A stretch of 42,793 bases of DNA, taken from contig NZ_JAMKMS010000028.1 in assembly GCF_023634655.1 (NCBI RefSeq), forward strand, positions 1-42,793, given 5' to 3'. The position numbers were made by a program, and so were the translations under genes. The notes beneath the pieces are model-generated. The model saw only the letters and a list, made by a program, of their open reading frames with translations, was not told where the DNA came from and made no database searches. This stretch comes from Vibrio methylphosphonaticus. GTDB taxonomy: Bacteria > Pseudomonadota > Gammaproteobacteria > Enterobacterales > Vibrionaceae. Shown piece by piece: positions 17,132-25,037 of the stretch. Positions within the stretch are counted from its first letter, which is position 1, and every line of letters starts with the position of its first letter.

Positions 17132-17302
17132 TTCTCTCATGCTCAGTCCCACCTGAGCCGCACCACTTACACCCAAGTCCAATCGACACCTGTCTCTTTG
17201 CATCGTGTGCTTAATCCTATTTAAGACAACATGCTAGGGATTGCCCTATGTCGCAGCTTTGCTAGGTCTTGTGTGTTCATACCAAAAATGAATGAGAGAG
17301 TT
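17130..17302 (+). promoter_or_regulatory. vemP-secD2 RNA switch sequestering the secD2 ribosome-binding site
   Basis: AATTCTCTCAT at 17130-17140 overlaps the vemP stop codon and can pair over 11 bp (one G-U) with ATGAGAGAGTT at 17292-17302, which contains the secD2 Shine-Dalgarno (GAGAGAG, 17294-17300). Inside the closing stem are local hairpins: GCTCAG/CTGAGC (17141-17146, 17153-17158), CTTAA/TTAAG (17210-17214, 17221-17225) and TAGGG/CCCTA (17235-17239, 17244-17248). A ribosome stalled near vemP codon 155 (17120) would cover the 5' arm and free the secD2 start, as established for V. alginolyticus VemP. Confidence 0.78.
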
Positions 17303-17307
17303 GTCTT

Positions 17308-19095
17308 TTGAAAAAACACACCCATCGTTCCATCAATCGCTTAGCGAAATGGAAATACATCGTGCTCGCTATGACGTTATTAGTGATGCTATTTAGTGCA
17401 TTGCCATCAGTATTTGGTGAAAATGCTGCCTTGCATATTAATCATCGTGGGCAGCCGACGGATGCGACGTTGTTATCCCAATCCCTTACACAATCCAACA
17501 TTACTCCTATGAGTATTGAGCAAAACGGCGATACCACCGTCATGATTTTTGATGACGCGACCCAGCAAGCTCAAGCTCAGAGCTTACTAAAAGCGCTCCT
17601 TCCAGAATCGACGACCGTCGCATTAGCGATGGAACCTGCGGCACCACGATGGCTGCTTAATGCTGGGTTTTCACCCATTGCCCTTGGTCTGGACTTACGC
17701 GGTGGCGTGCAGTTTTTGCTAGAAGTTGATATGGAGCCTGTGTATCAAGCTCATCGTCAAATGGTTATCGATGAATTTTCCAGTGAGATTCGTGCTAGCC
17801 GTGGACGTGAAGTTAACGACTCCGTTCAAATCAATCTCTATAACGATCAAGATGTCAGCGCAGCACGAACATTACTTCGTAGCCAATTTGCCCATTGGGA
17901 TAGCCGCATCAGTGGTAGCACAGTCACGCTGTCGCTCTCTGATGACGAAAAGGTGTCGCTGCGAACCCTTACGGTTCAACAGAACTTACAAATTATGCGC
18001 GGGCGTATTGCCGAGCTAGGCATTACTGAAGCCTCAGTGCAGCGTCAAGGTGAAAACCGCATACGAATCGAATTGCCTGGCGTTCAAGACCCAGCAGCGG
18101 CTAAAGACGTGATTGGTGCTACCGCTTCGCTGGCCTTTCACTCAGTTCCGGCCACGCAGACCAGACAAACGCTCTCATTACTCGACAGCGAAGGTCACCC
18201 TGTGAATGTAAATCCACGCGCCATTTTAGCGGGCGAGCATATTATTGACGCCAGAGCTGGCATCAGCGACATGGGAACCGCAGAGGTCAATATTTCTCTC
18301 GATTCAGCAGGCGGTCGAAAGATGTCACAATTCTCTCGAGCCAACATCGGGCAACCCATGGCGACCCTCTACAACGAGTACAGCCGTGATTCGAAAGGTG
18401 AAAGCCAACAAGTCAGCGAAGTAATTAGTGTCGCGACGATTCAATCTCAGCTTGGCAGCCGCTTTAGGATCACTGGGGTAGGAAGCATGCAGGATGCGCA
18501 AGAACTGGCTCTGCTGCTGAGAGCAGGATCGCTGACTGCACCGGTAACCATCATTGAAGAAAGAACCATAGGACCATCACTAGGCGCTGAAAATGTTCAA
18601 AATGGCTTTGCCGCGCTTGCTCTTGGCTTGGCTCTCACACTGAGCTTTATCGCGCTGTGGTATCGCCGTATGGGCTGGGTGGCCAATGTAGCCCTACTTG
18701 CCAATATGGTGTGTTTGTTCGGACTCATCGCTTTACTTCCCGGAGCGGTACTGACTCTGCCAGGCATTGCCGGCATGGTGTTAACGGTTGGAATGGCGGT
18801 CGATACCAACGTCCTCATTTTTGAAAGAATCAAAGACAAAATGCGTGAAGGAAGAACCTTTGCACAAAGCATTGATAAAGGCTTTCACAGTGCCTTTAGC
18901 TCCATATTCGACGCCAACCTAACCACGATGATTGTTGCGATTGCGTTATACACCATTGGTAATGGGCCGATTCAAGGATTCGCCATCACGCTTGGACTCG
19001 GATTACTCACGAGCTTGTTTACTGGGGTATTTTTGTCTCGCGCCGTCATCAATCTCATTTGGGGGCGTGATCAACGCCGTGAAGTAAGGATTTAA
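17308..19095 (+). CDS. secD2: Protein translocase subunit SecD, second copy (SecD2)
   Basis: A 595-residue SecD homologue, slightly shorter than the housekeeping SecD (~615). It has TM1 at ~16-36, the signature GLDLRGGVQFLLEVD near 128-142, a large periplasmic region to ~430, and a C-terminal bundle of five helices. TM4 carries GMAVDTNVLIFERIKDKMREG, the conserved Asp-bearing motif linked to ion-driven pulling of exported proteins. The start is TTG at 17308 with GAGAGAG seven bases upstream, a site masked by a long-range RNA stem with the end of vemP. Vibrios carry a sodium-driven SecDF1 and an inducible SecDF2; the VemP context marks this as the second. Two bases separate it from secF2. Confidence 0.94.
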   Translation: MKKHTHRSINRLAKWKYIVLAMTLLVMLFSALPSVFGENAALHINHRGQPTDATLLSQSLTQSNITPMSIEQNGDTTVMIFDDATQQAQAQSLLKALLPESTTVALAMEPAAPRWLLNAGFSPIALGLDLRGGVQFLLEVDMEPVYQAHRQMVIDEFSSEIRASRGREVNDSVQINLYNDQDVSAARTLLRSQFAHWDSRISGSTVTLSLSDDEKVSLRTLTVQQNLQIMRGRIAELGITEASVQRQGENRIRIELPGVQDPAAAKDVIGATASLAFHSVPATQTRQTLSLLDSEGHPVNVNPRAILAGEHIIDARAGISDMGTAEVNISLDSAGGRKMSQFSRANIGQPMATLYNEYSRDSKGESQQVSEVISVATIQSQLGSRFRITGVGSMQDAQELALLLRAGSLTAPVTIIEERTIGPSLGAENVQNGFAALALGLALTLSFIALWYRRMGWVANVALLANMVCLFGLIALLPGAVLTLPGIAGMVLTVGMAVDTNVLIFERIKDKMREGRTFAQSIDKGFHSAFSSIFDANLTTMIVAIALYTIGNGPIQGFAITLGLGLLTSLFTGVFLSRAVINLIWGRDQRREVRI

Positions 19096-19097
19096 CC

Positions 19098-20000
19098 ATG
19101 AACATCTTTCAACACTCACTCACCCGTGTTCGCTACGGCATGTCGGCAATGTCAGCGTTGCTCTTTATAACTGCAACCTTGTTTATCACCTTGCAAGGGT
19201 TTAACTGGGGGCTGGATTTTACTGGCGGCATCGTTGCAGAAGTTCGTCTTGATGAAGCGCTCAAACTAACCGACATTAAATCCTATCTTGAACAAGTTTT
19301 ATTGCAAGATGTTCAAGTTGTCAGCTCCACAGAGCCTGGACGATGGATACTTCGCTATAACCAGCTGGGTGACCAAGCATTGGCGTTATCCCCTACTCTT
19401 GAATCCATCAGCCAACACGTAGAAGTGCTCAATAGCAGCATTGTTGGTCCGCAAGTGGGACAAGATATGGTTGAGCAAGGCGGCATTGCGATCCTAGCGT
19501 GCTTTGTCTTAACCATGTTATACCTGAGCTATCGATTTGAATGGCGACTCGCGTTGGGAGCGCTAGTGGCGTTGACCTATGACGTCGTTCTCGTATTAGG
19601 GCTTTTCGCCATAACTCAAATGGAGTTCAACCTAACGATTCTCGCCGCCGTGCTCGCAGTACTGGGATACTCGTTAAATGACTCAATCATCATTGCAGAC
19701 CGAGCTCGTGAACTCTTTAAAGCCAAACCTAAAGCGTCCGCCAATACCCTGATTAATCAAGCCGTCACCGCTACGTTTTCAAGAACACTCGTCACTTCAG
19801 GCACCACGCTGGTCACAGTCTCCAGCCTATGGTTATTGGGTGGTCCCGCACTTGAAGGGTTTGCTATAGCGCTGTGCTTAGGGATTGCCAGTGGAACATG
19901 GTCATCCATTTCTATCGGCGTCACTTTGCCACAACTGATTGGTATTAGCCCTGCACACTATCGCGTCGCAAAACCCACACCTGAGGAGGTTTTGCCATGA
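19098..20000 (+). CDS. secF2: Protein translocase subunit SecF, second copy (SecF2)
   Basis: A 300-residue SecF homologue with six membrane helices. It has GLDFTGGIVAEV near residues 39-50 at the start of the periplasmic domain. The motif GYSLNDSIIIADRARELF, around residue 195, carries the conserved Asp of the SecF core. It pairs with SecD2 to complete late steps of Sec export using ion flow. It begins two bases after secD2, and its stop overlaps the next start (ATGA), so the three genes are co-translated. The ADRARE variant of the usual FDRIRE segment is a small divergence seen in this accessory copy. Confidence 0.94.
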   Translation: MNIFQHSLTRVRYGMSAMSALLFITATLFITLQGFNWGLDFTGGIVAEVRLDEALKLTDIKSYLEQVLLQDVQVVSSTEPGRWILRYNQLGDQALALSPTLESISQHVEVLNSSIVGPQVGQDMVEQGGIAILACFVLTMLYLSYRFEWRLALGALVALTYDVVLVLGLFAITQMEFNLTILAAVLAVLGYSLNDSIIIADRARELFKAKPKASANTLINQAVTATFSRTLVTSGTTLVTVSSLWLLGGPALEGFAIALCLGIASGTWSSISIGVTLPQLIGISPAHYRVAKPTPEEVLP

Positions 20001-21088
20001 CACGATTGATCAAACAAGAATTTGTTTTTTTGCTAGGCCTACTCACGGTGGTACTGTTCCAATTTGGCGGAGCGGGCATACTTGAAACACAAATGCGATC
20101 GTCAATGGGGCTTTTACTCACCGCGGGGCTGTTTGTGGTGGTCATGGCGGCGATATTTGCCGTTGTGCGTCATTCAGATGCACTAGCGATCAAGCTTGGT
20201 GACCCTTATGGCACGCTAATTCTAACCATCTCCGTTATTTTGCTCGAAGTGGTGATGATTTCATCCGTCATGCTCACGGGAGACGCTAACCCAGTATTAG
20301 CACGTGACACTATGTTTGCGGTGATCATGACCGTATTGAATGGGCTCGTCGGGATAACGCTGTTAATCGGAGGGCTCAAATATCACACGCAGAAATATAA
20401 CCTCGATGGCATAAAGTCGTACCTCGTTGCCATTGTTCCTCTAGCGCTGTTGTGTCTTGTGCTGCCAAACTTCACCAGCATTGATGAGCAGGGTTCGATG
20501 TCGACTACGCTCACCGTAACGTTGGTGCTGGTTTCCATCGTTTTATATGCGGTATTTTTATTCATACAAACCAGCAGCCACACGCACTTTTTTATGGATG
20601 AAGATCATCAAGATGAGCATGAATTCCATGGACCGCTAGGCAGCAATCTTTATCACTCGCTCATGCTCATTGGTTACCTACTAGTGGTGATTTTGCTTGC
20701 TAAGAGCTTAGCCATTCCTATTGATGGGACGGTCGGCTTACTTGGTGCTCCACCAGCGCTAGGAGGATTAATCGTTGCTATTTTGATCTTAGCGCCAGAA
20801 GCCGTCGGTGCGGCAAAAGCAGCACTGAATAATCAGCTACAGCGCGCTATGAATCTGTTCTTCGGTTCCGTGCTTGCGACCATCGCATTAACGGTGCCTG
20901 CGGTTTTACTTATTTCAGGAATTATCCACCAGCCAGTTCAATTAGGGCTCGCACCGGCCGAAATGGTCTTGCTCGCGACCACACTCGTGATGACAAGTGT
21001 TAGTTTTAGTAGCGGACGAACCAACTCCCTTAATGGGGTTGCGCACCTTGTCTTGTTTATTGCGTACATCATTTTGATGTTTGAGTAA
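19997..21088 (+). CDS. chaA: ChaA-type cation/proton antiporter
   Basis: A 363-residue, very hydrophobic protein of the calcium/cation antiporter superfamily, the same length as E. coli ChaA (366). It has about 11 helices in two inverted halves. The acidic motifs LEVVMISSVML (first half) and ILAPEAVGAAKAAL with NNQLQRAMNLFFGS (second half) match the ion-binding repeats of ChaA. A central acidic and histidine-rich loop (MDEDHQDEHEFH, ~200) may sense or bind cations. ChaA exchanges calcium, sodium or potassium for protons. Its ATG overlaps the secF2 stop, so it belongs to the vemP-secDF2 operon; the substrate in this organism is not shown. Confidence 0.88.
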   Translation: MTRLIKQEFVFLLGLLTVVLFQFGGAGILETQMRSSMGLLLTAGLFVVVMAAIFAVVRHSDALAIKLGDPYGTLILTISVILLEVVMISSVMLTGDANPVLARDTMFAVIMTVLNGLVGITLLIGGLKYHTQKYNLDGIKSYLVAIVPLALLCLVLPNFTSIDEQGSMSTTLTVTLVLVSIVLYAVFLFIQTSSHTHFFMDEDHQDEHEFHGPLGSNLYHSLMLIGYLLVVILLAKSLAIPIDGTVGLLGAPPALGGLIVAILILAPEAVGAAKAALNNQLQRAMNLFFGSVLATIALTVPAVLLISGIIHQPVQLGLAPAEMVLLATTLVMTSVSFSSGRTNSLNGVAHLVLFIAYIILMFE

Positions 21089-21150
21089 TACCACCCATCT
21101 ACCTTGTGCTGCCTCAGCACAAGGTATTGCCTATTACGGAGGGACGTCCA

Positions 21151-21804
21151 ATGTTAGACATATTTATTGCTATTTGGCACCACGATTTCGAGACGCTGCA
21201 GCAAGTCAGCTCATTAAACAGCTTTTTACTTCTACTGGCATTTATTCTGTTACTGGAATCCAGTTTTGTCTTCTTACCTCTACCCGGAGATAGTCTAGTG
21301 TTATTCATTGGAGGACTAGTGGGTCTGGGTATTGTGGAGTTTTACCCTGCCGCTGGCGCACTCTGTTTGGCGGCATCACTTGGTAGTATTAACGCCTATT
21401 TGCAAGGTAGAGTGCTCCACAAAACACGCTTAGTGCCCTTTCTAAATCGCGTGCTCCCCCATGATGCATTACCTAGAGCGAAAGAACTTCTGCATCACTA
21501 TGGGTTTCTCTCCCTTTTTATTTCGCGTTTTATTCCTTTTGTCAGAGTCCTCACTCCAATGTTAATGGGCTTGTCTAAATTGAATGTCCTTCGGACAATC
21601 ATTATCAGTATTAGCAGCTCTGTGATTTGGTGCCTAGTGCTAATGTTGTCAGGGAAGTGGCTAATGGTTCACCCTAGGTTGAGCAACTATCAAGAACTCA
21701 TTTCCAAGGGTTTAGTCATCATGAGCCTCATGTTAGTCATGGCAGCCGTGATTGGACTCTTCTATCGTTACATGACATCAAAAAGTGAACATTTGAATCT
21801 CTAG
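21151..21804 (+). CDS. DedA-family membrane protein
   Basis: A 217-residue DedA/SNARE-associated family protein. I start it at ATG 21151 (MLDIFIAIWHHDFETL), which has GGAGG upstream; the frame opens earlier at 21106 but lacks a ribosome-binding site there. Family features are the short amphipathic N terminus, E-S-S-F-V-F-L-P-L-P-G-D-S with G-x-x-x-G following, and the FISRFIPFVRVLTPMLMGLS segment. There are about five hydrophobic stretches. DedA proteins include lipid carriers for polyprenyl phosphate or other lipids, often dependent on proton motive force. It follows chaA by 62 bp and is the last gene before a strong terminator, so it probably ends the operon. Confidence 0.88.
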   Translation: MLDIFIAIWHHDFETLQQVSSLNSFLLLLAFILLLESSFVFLPLPGDSLVLFIGGLVGLGIVEFYPAAGALCLAASLGSINAYLQGRVLHKTRLVPFLNRVLPHDALPRAKELLHHYGFLSLFISRFIPFVRVLTPMLMGLSKLNVLRTIIISISSSVIWCLVLMLSGKWLMVHPRLSNYQELISKGLVIMSLMLVMAAVIGLFYRYMTSKSEHLNL

Positions 21805-21826
21805 ACCGTCCTTTCATGAAACTCCA

Positions 21827-21888
21827 GACGCAAGGAGGGGGGTGACAATAGTAATATGCATACAACCCCCCCTCCCTTTTTGCGTTCA
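21827..21888 (+). terminator. GC-rich terminator of the vemP-secDF2-chaA-dedA operon
   Basis: An outer stem ACGCAA/TTGCGT encloses AAGGAGGGGGG (21832-21842) pairing with CCCCCCCTCCCTT (21866-21878, one bulged C). The T run is at 21877-21881. It starts 23 bp after the dedA stop. Confidence 0.8.
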
Positions 21889-21989
21889 TGTATGTTACGT
21901 CGCATTGCTGTAAAGCGCTGAATAATGAAATGGTCGCATTTATGTATGATTACTTATATCGACAAAACACCATAATCACTTCTATTCTC

Positions 21990-22018
21990 TTGCCTAATCA
22001 ACATTAGGCAATTTTTTT
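21990..22018 (+). terminator. Orphan rho-independent terminator
   Basis: A perfect 9-bp stem (TTGCCTAAT 21990-21998, loop CAAC, ATTAGGCAA 22003-22011) is followed directly by seven T (22012-22018). The nearest upstream gene already has its own terminator about 100 bp earlier, so this one may end a separate short transcript. Confidence 0.85.
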
Positions 22019-22274
22019 AAACTAAACCCTTCGCCTTTTTATGCTTCAACATTCACTTTCGGCTTAGTTGATATCGTTAAAATATCGTCCAACTGGTCCT
22101 AAACAGTATTTAGTTATCAAATCTATCAATTATTACTAGGTTGATCACAAATTTTCACCAACACACCCCGTTACACGTGACAGCAGTCAAGCTACACATT
22201 CTTACAACTAGAAATAAAATATAAAATAATACAATACTATTGAATAACAATTTCAAGGGACGTGAAGAGAACTT

Positions 22275-24041
22275 ATGATGCGAATAACTAAAGTAGCGGC
22301 GGCAGTAGCCATTTCAACGGGTCTATTAATGGGTTGTAATGGACCTGAAGTTATTAACGAGACCGAAACAGGAGGCGGAGGTGAAACCACTCCAGTTTCA
22401 CCTTTAGTCGGTAGCAATTGGAGCTTTGGCGATACAAGTAATGTCGCCGCCACGGCAACTAGTACAGATTTACCTAATGTGTACGTCTTTGATGGTAATA
22501 ATGTCCAAAAATACTACGATGATGACGCGACACCTGGCACGTACACTATTTATACAGATACCTACGTTGATGGGTTTGAAAACGATCCTCAAACTATCGA
22601 TTTCGTCTACTACGACGCAAATGGCGCAAACGACATCACCGGAGCTACGTTTACCGTCACTGATGGTAATCTCGTCATTGATACGGCGAATTTTGATGAA
22701 CTTTCTGCTGTCGAGTCCGCAGACACCGCCGTTGCCGATGCAATTAAAGCTGCGAATGCGTTAGCCGGCGATAACAACTCAGTTCAAATTTTAGATACGC
22801 TAACTACGGATACTGGTGAATTACGACTGAAGCTTTCTGATTCCGCTGTGAACGCTGCAGAAACAGCCATCACTTCCGGTAAACTGACTGTCGATTTCAT
22901 TTACCAACTTGATGAAGATACTGAACAGGGTGCCAATGGCGAAGGTGATAACTCTTACATCTCATTCTACGCATCAGGCACATCGAAGGCTAACCTGCAT
23001 GGCGAAATCATTTTAAGTGAAGGTAAAGTTCAATACCGTAATGCAAACGGCGATATCACTGAGGCAATAGGCGACGAATCTGGTATAGGAAGCTCGTTTA
23101 CGCCAGGAGACAAGCTGGCCATCGAAGCAATGTGGGACAATGGTACGTTTACCTTTACCGTCAATGGCGAGAGCTTCACTGGCGAAGTAGCTGATAATAC
23201 ACCAGTTCAAGTGATCGCTTTACGATTAGGTGATAATGGCAACACCACGAACTATGAAGTTGTTGCTGACAACCTAAAAGTCTACTCAAATGATGTCGCA
23301 GCCGACACTTTGATATTCGAAGATGATTTCGAGAGTTATTCACCTGGACCAATCGGTAGTCCTTACAACAACAACACCTCAGAAGCAACGGTCATCAGCT
23401 CTGGTGGCGATACAACGGATCCGGTAGAGCCTGGAGATGTAACTGACGATTTCGAATCTTATACTGTGGGTGCTTTGATAAGTGATGCAAGCAGCGCTTG
23501 GACAACGGCCAACATCAAAGATGATGATGCTGGCACTACAACCGCTGAAGTTGCAGTTGACCCAACAGATAGCGCAGAGAAGTCTCTGTACCTAGAAGAC
23601 AAAAACTCAGCGACTAAACCATTTGCGATGCGTGCATTTACTGCTCCAGCAGCAGCAGGTTCCGTCTCTGTTGACGCTTACTTCCCGTCGACTAACACCA
23701 AGTCAACATACATAAACATCGGTGATGGTAAAAACAACTCAGACCGTTACTTCGAGCTAAACCAGTCGGGCACCAATCTGAAGTATGAAGCAGGCGACAA
23801 CGATGTGACGATTGCATCGGGGATCGAACTCGATACGTGGCACTCGCTTACCATTTCATGGACAGATGCTGGTCTAGTCTCTGTAACAATGAATGGTCAG
23901 CAAATTGCGACAGATGTAGCACAGTCATCTACTGGTCTAGACTCATCTATCGTACCTTCACAGCTAACACTATACACAGGTGACAACGGAAGTATTGTGA
24001 ACACCGCTTACTTCGACAATGTCGATTCGGACTTGTTCTAA
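22275..24041 (+). CDS. Large secreted lipoprotein with two jelly-roll-like modules, probable polysaccharide binding
   Basis: A 588-residue acidic protein with a lipoprotein signal (lipobox LLMGC, Cys21) and then a short Gly/Thr linker. Residues ~165-350 and ~395-588 look like two related beta-sandwich modules. Each has a DDFESY phrase at its edge, TLTISW or LAIEAMWD-type strands, and DGxNxxxx loops resembling LamG/concanavalin-like folds. No lyase catalytic signature is visible. It is the first gene of an alginate-degradation cluster, so an alginate-binding or surface-anchoring role is the best guess. The ATG at 22275 (followed by a second ATG) has GAAGAGA upstream. Its own terminator follows at 24063. 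I do not recognise a named family. Confidence 0.85.
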   Translation: MMRITKVAAAVAISTGLLMGCNGPEVINETETGGGGETTPVSPLVGSNWSFGDTSNVAATATSTDLPNVYVFDGNNVQKYYDDDATPGTYTIYTDTYVDGFENDPQTIDFVYYDANGANDITGATFTVTDGNLVIDTANFDELSAVESADTAVADAIKAANALAGDNNSVQILDTLTTDTGELRLKLSDSAVNAAETAITSGKLTVDFIYQLDEDTEQGANGEGDNSYISFYASGTSKANLHGEIILSEGKVQYRNANGDITEAIGDESGIGSSFTPGDKLAIEAMWDNGTFTFTVNGESFTGEVADNTPVQVIALRLGDNGNTTNYEVVADNLKVYSNDVAADTLIFEDDFESYSPGPIGSPYNNNTSEATVISSGGDTTDPVEPGDVTDDFESYTVGALISDASSAWTTANIKDDDAGTTTAEVAVDPTDSAEKSLYLEDKNSATKPFAMRAFTAPAAAGSVSVDAYFPSTNTKSTYINIGDGKNNSDRYFELNQSGTNLKYEAGDNDVTIASGIELDTWHSLTISWTDAGLVSVTMNGQQIATDVAQSSTGLDSSIVPSQLTLYTGDNGSIVNTAYFDNVDSDLF

Positions 24042-24062
24042 TTTCCACCCCGGTGACTAAAT

Positions 24063-24090
24063 AAAGCTCGGCCTTTTGGTCGAGCTTTTT
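24063..24090 (+). terminator. Terminator after the two-module lipoprotein
   Basis: AAGCTCG (24064-24070) pairs with CGAGCTT (24081-24087), extended by GCC/GGT in the loop, followed by a T run. It lies between the first and second genes of the alginate cluster and may only partly stop transcription. Confidence 0.85.
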
Positions 24091-24117
24091 CATTCTATTT
24101 AAGTAAGGACGCCCTCG

Positions 24118-24978
24118 ATGGTATTTAAAGCTATTAAATTTTCATTCCTCGCTGCGGCATTGACCACACCATCCTTGACCACCGCGGTCGAAATAAAGCC
24201 TGCCACGGGCGAGCAAATCGCTCCAGTAAACTACACTCAGTTTCAGCACATTCTCAGCGAGTCAAAACTCCAAATATCTGACCCCGCAGGCAAAGCTGGT
24301 AACAAAAAAGACATCGCGCTGGATAGCGATTTTACCGGTATCGTGAACGAAAACTTTTATGTCGATAAAGGTTCTGAAGCCTTTGTTTTCAAAATGAGTG
24401 GATTTAAAAAACGCAACGAGTTGCGCGTATTACAAAACTTCAAATCCAACGACTCTAATACGTTCTATCGCCTTAGTGCTGAACTCATGCCTATTCATCC
24501 TCGCGAAGCGGTGAAAAACAGCGAGAAAAAGCGTGACGAAATGACGTTCTTGCAAGTACACAATAAAGGCACGTATGACGACGGAAATCACGGCACAGGT
24601 TACATTCCTCACCCACTGCTTCGAGTCGTTTACGACGCAGACCGCCAAGGCAAACAAGACCACTATTGGGCAGTAATTAAAAACAACGCTGTTGATTGTG
24701 GTTCAAAAAGTGGCAATAAAGGTAGCGCAGAATGTAAGAATGCCTATCTTCGTGTTGATCTTGGCCCTATAAAACAAAATATGCCTACACATTTTGACAT
24801 CATTGTCGGCGACCAGAAGTTGGTCATCAATGTTGACGGTGAAAACAAACTCGATCATGACATTACTTATTGGAAACACATGCTGAGTTACTTCAAAGCC
24901 GGAATCTATAACCAGTTTAAACATGGTACCGGAGAAGTGCACTTCTATAGCCTTGATTATGCTATCGATAAGAAGTAA
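24118..24978 (+). CDS. Secreted alginate lyase, polysaccharide lyase family 7
   Basis: A 286-residue PL7 enzyme. A Sec signal peptide (~1-23, cleavage near TTA-VE) sends it to the periplasm or outside. All three family motifs are present: RNELR at 99-103, QVH at 146-148 and YFKAGIYNQ at 258-266. Arg, Gln, His and Tyr from these build the active site on the concave face of a beta-jelly roll and cleave alginate by beta-elimination. QVH rather than QIH in other PL7 enzymes has been linked to substrate block preference, but that is not decisive. There is no binding module attached; the separate lipoprotein upstream may supply one. Two Cys (C194, C206) may form a disulfide. Confidence 0.93.
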   Translation: MVFKAIKFSFLAAALTTPSLTTAVEIKPATGEQIAPVNYTQFQHILSESKLQISDPAGKAGNKKDIALDSDFTGIVNENFYVDKGSEAFVFKMSGFKKRNELRVLQNFKSNDSNTFYRLSAELMPIHPREAVKNSEKKRDEMTFLQVHNKGTYDDGNHGTGYIPHPLLRVVYDADRQGKQDHYWAVIKNNAVDCGSKSGNKGSAECKNAYLRVDLGPIKQNMPTHFDIIVGDQKLVINVDGENKLDHDITYWKHMLSYFKAGIYNQFKHGTGEVHFYSLDYAIDKK

Positions 24979-24991
24979 GCATTGTTGTTTT

Positions 24992-25016
24992 AGGGCACTG
25001 TAGGGTGCCTTTTTTT
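24992..25016 (+). terminator. Terminator after the PL7 alginate lyase
   Basis: GGCAC (24994-24998) pairs with GTGCC (25005-25009), with an A-T and G-U extension, followed by a run of T from 25010. It is a modest stem directly before the next gene. Confidence 0.7.
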
Positions 25017-25037
25017 ATTTGGATTTGAGTGACGATT

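Larger units (their letters stand above)
21805..22274. other. Long intergenic region with two terminators and no supported protein gene
   Basis: This 470-bp gap holds the dedA terminator, then a second, orphan intrinsic terminator at 21990-22018, then an AT-rich stretch that must contain the promoter of the 588-residue lipoprotein gene. No reading frame of note is present. The stretch between the terminators is a candidate small-RNA locus. Confidence 0.55.

Noticed and set aside
21106..21150. Earlier start for the DedA protein adding 15 residues.
   Set aside because: No ribosome-binding site there, while the ATG at 21151 has GGAGG at good spacing and gives a normal DedA N terminus.
22140..22170. 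CRP-like half sites (TGATCACA and TTTCACC) upstream of the alginate cluster.
   Set aside because: They do not form a properly spaced TGTGA-N6-TCACA palindrome.
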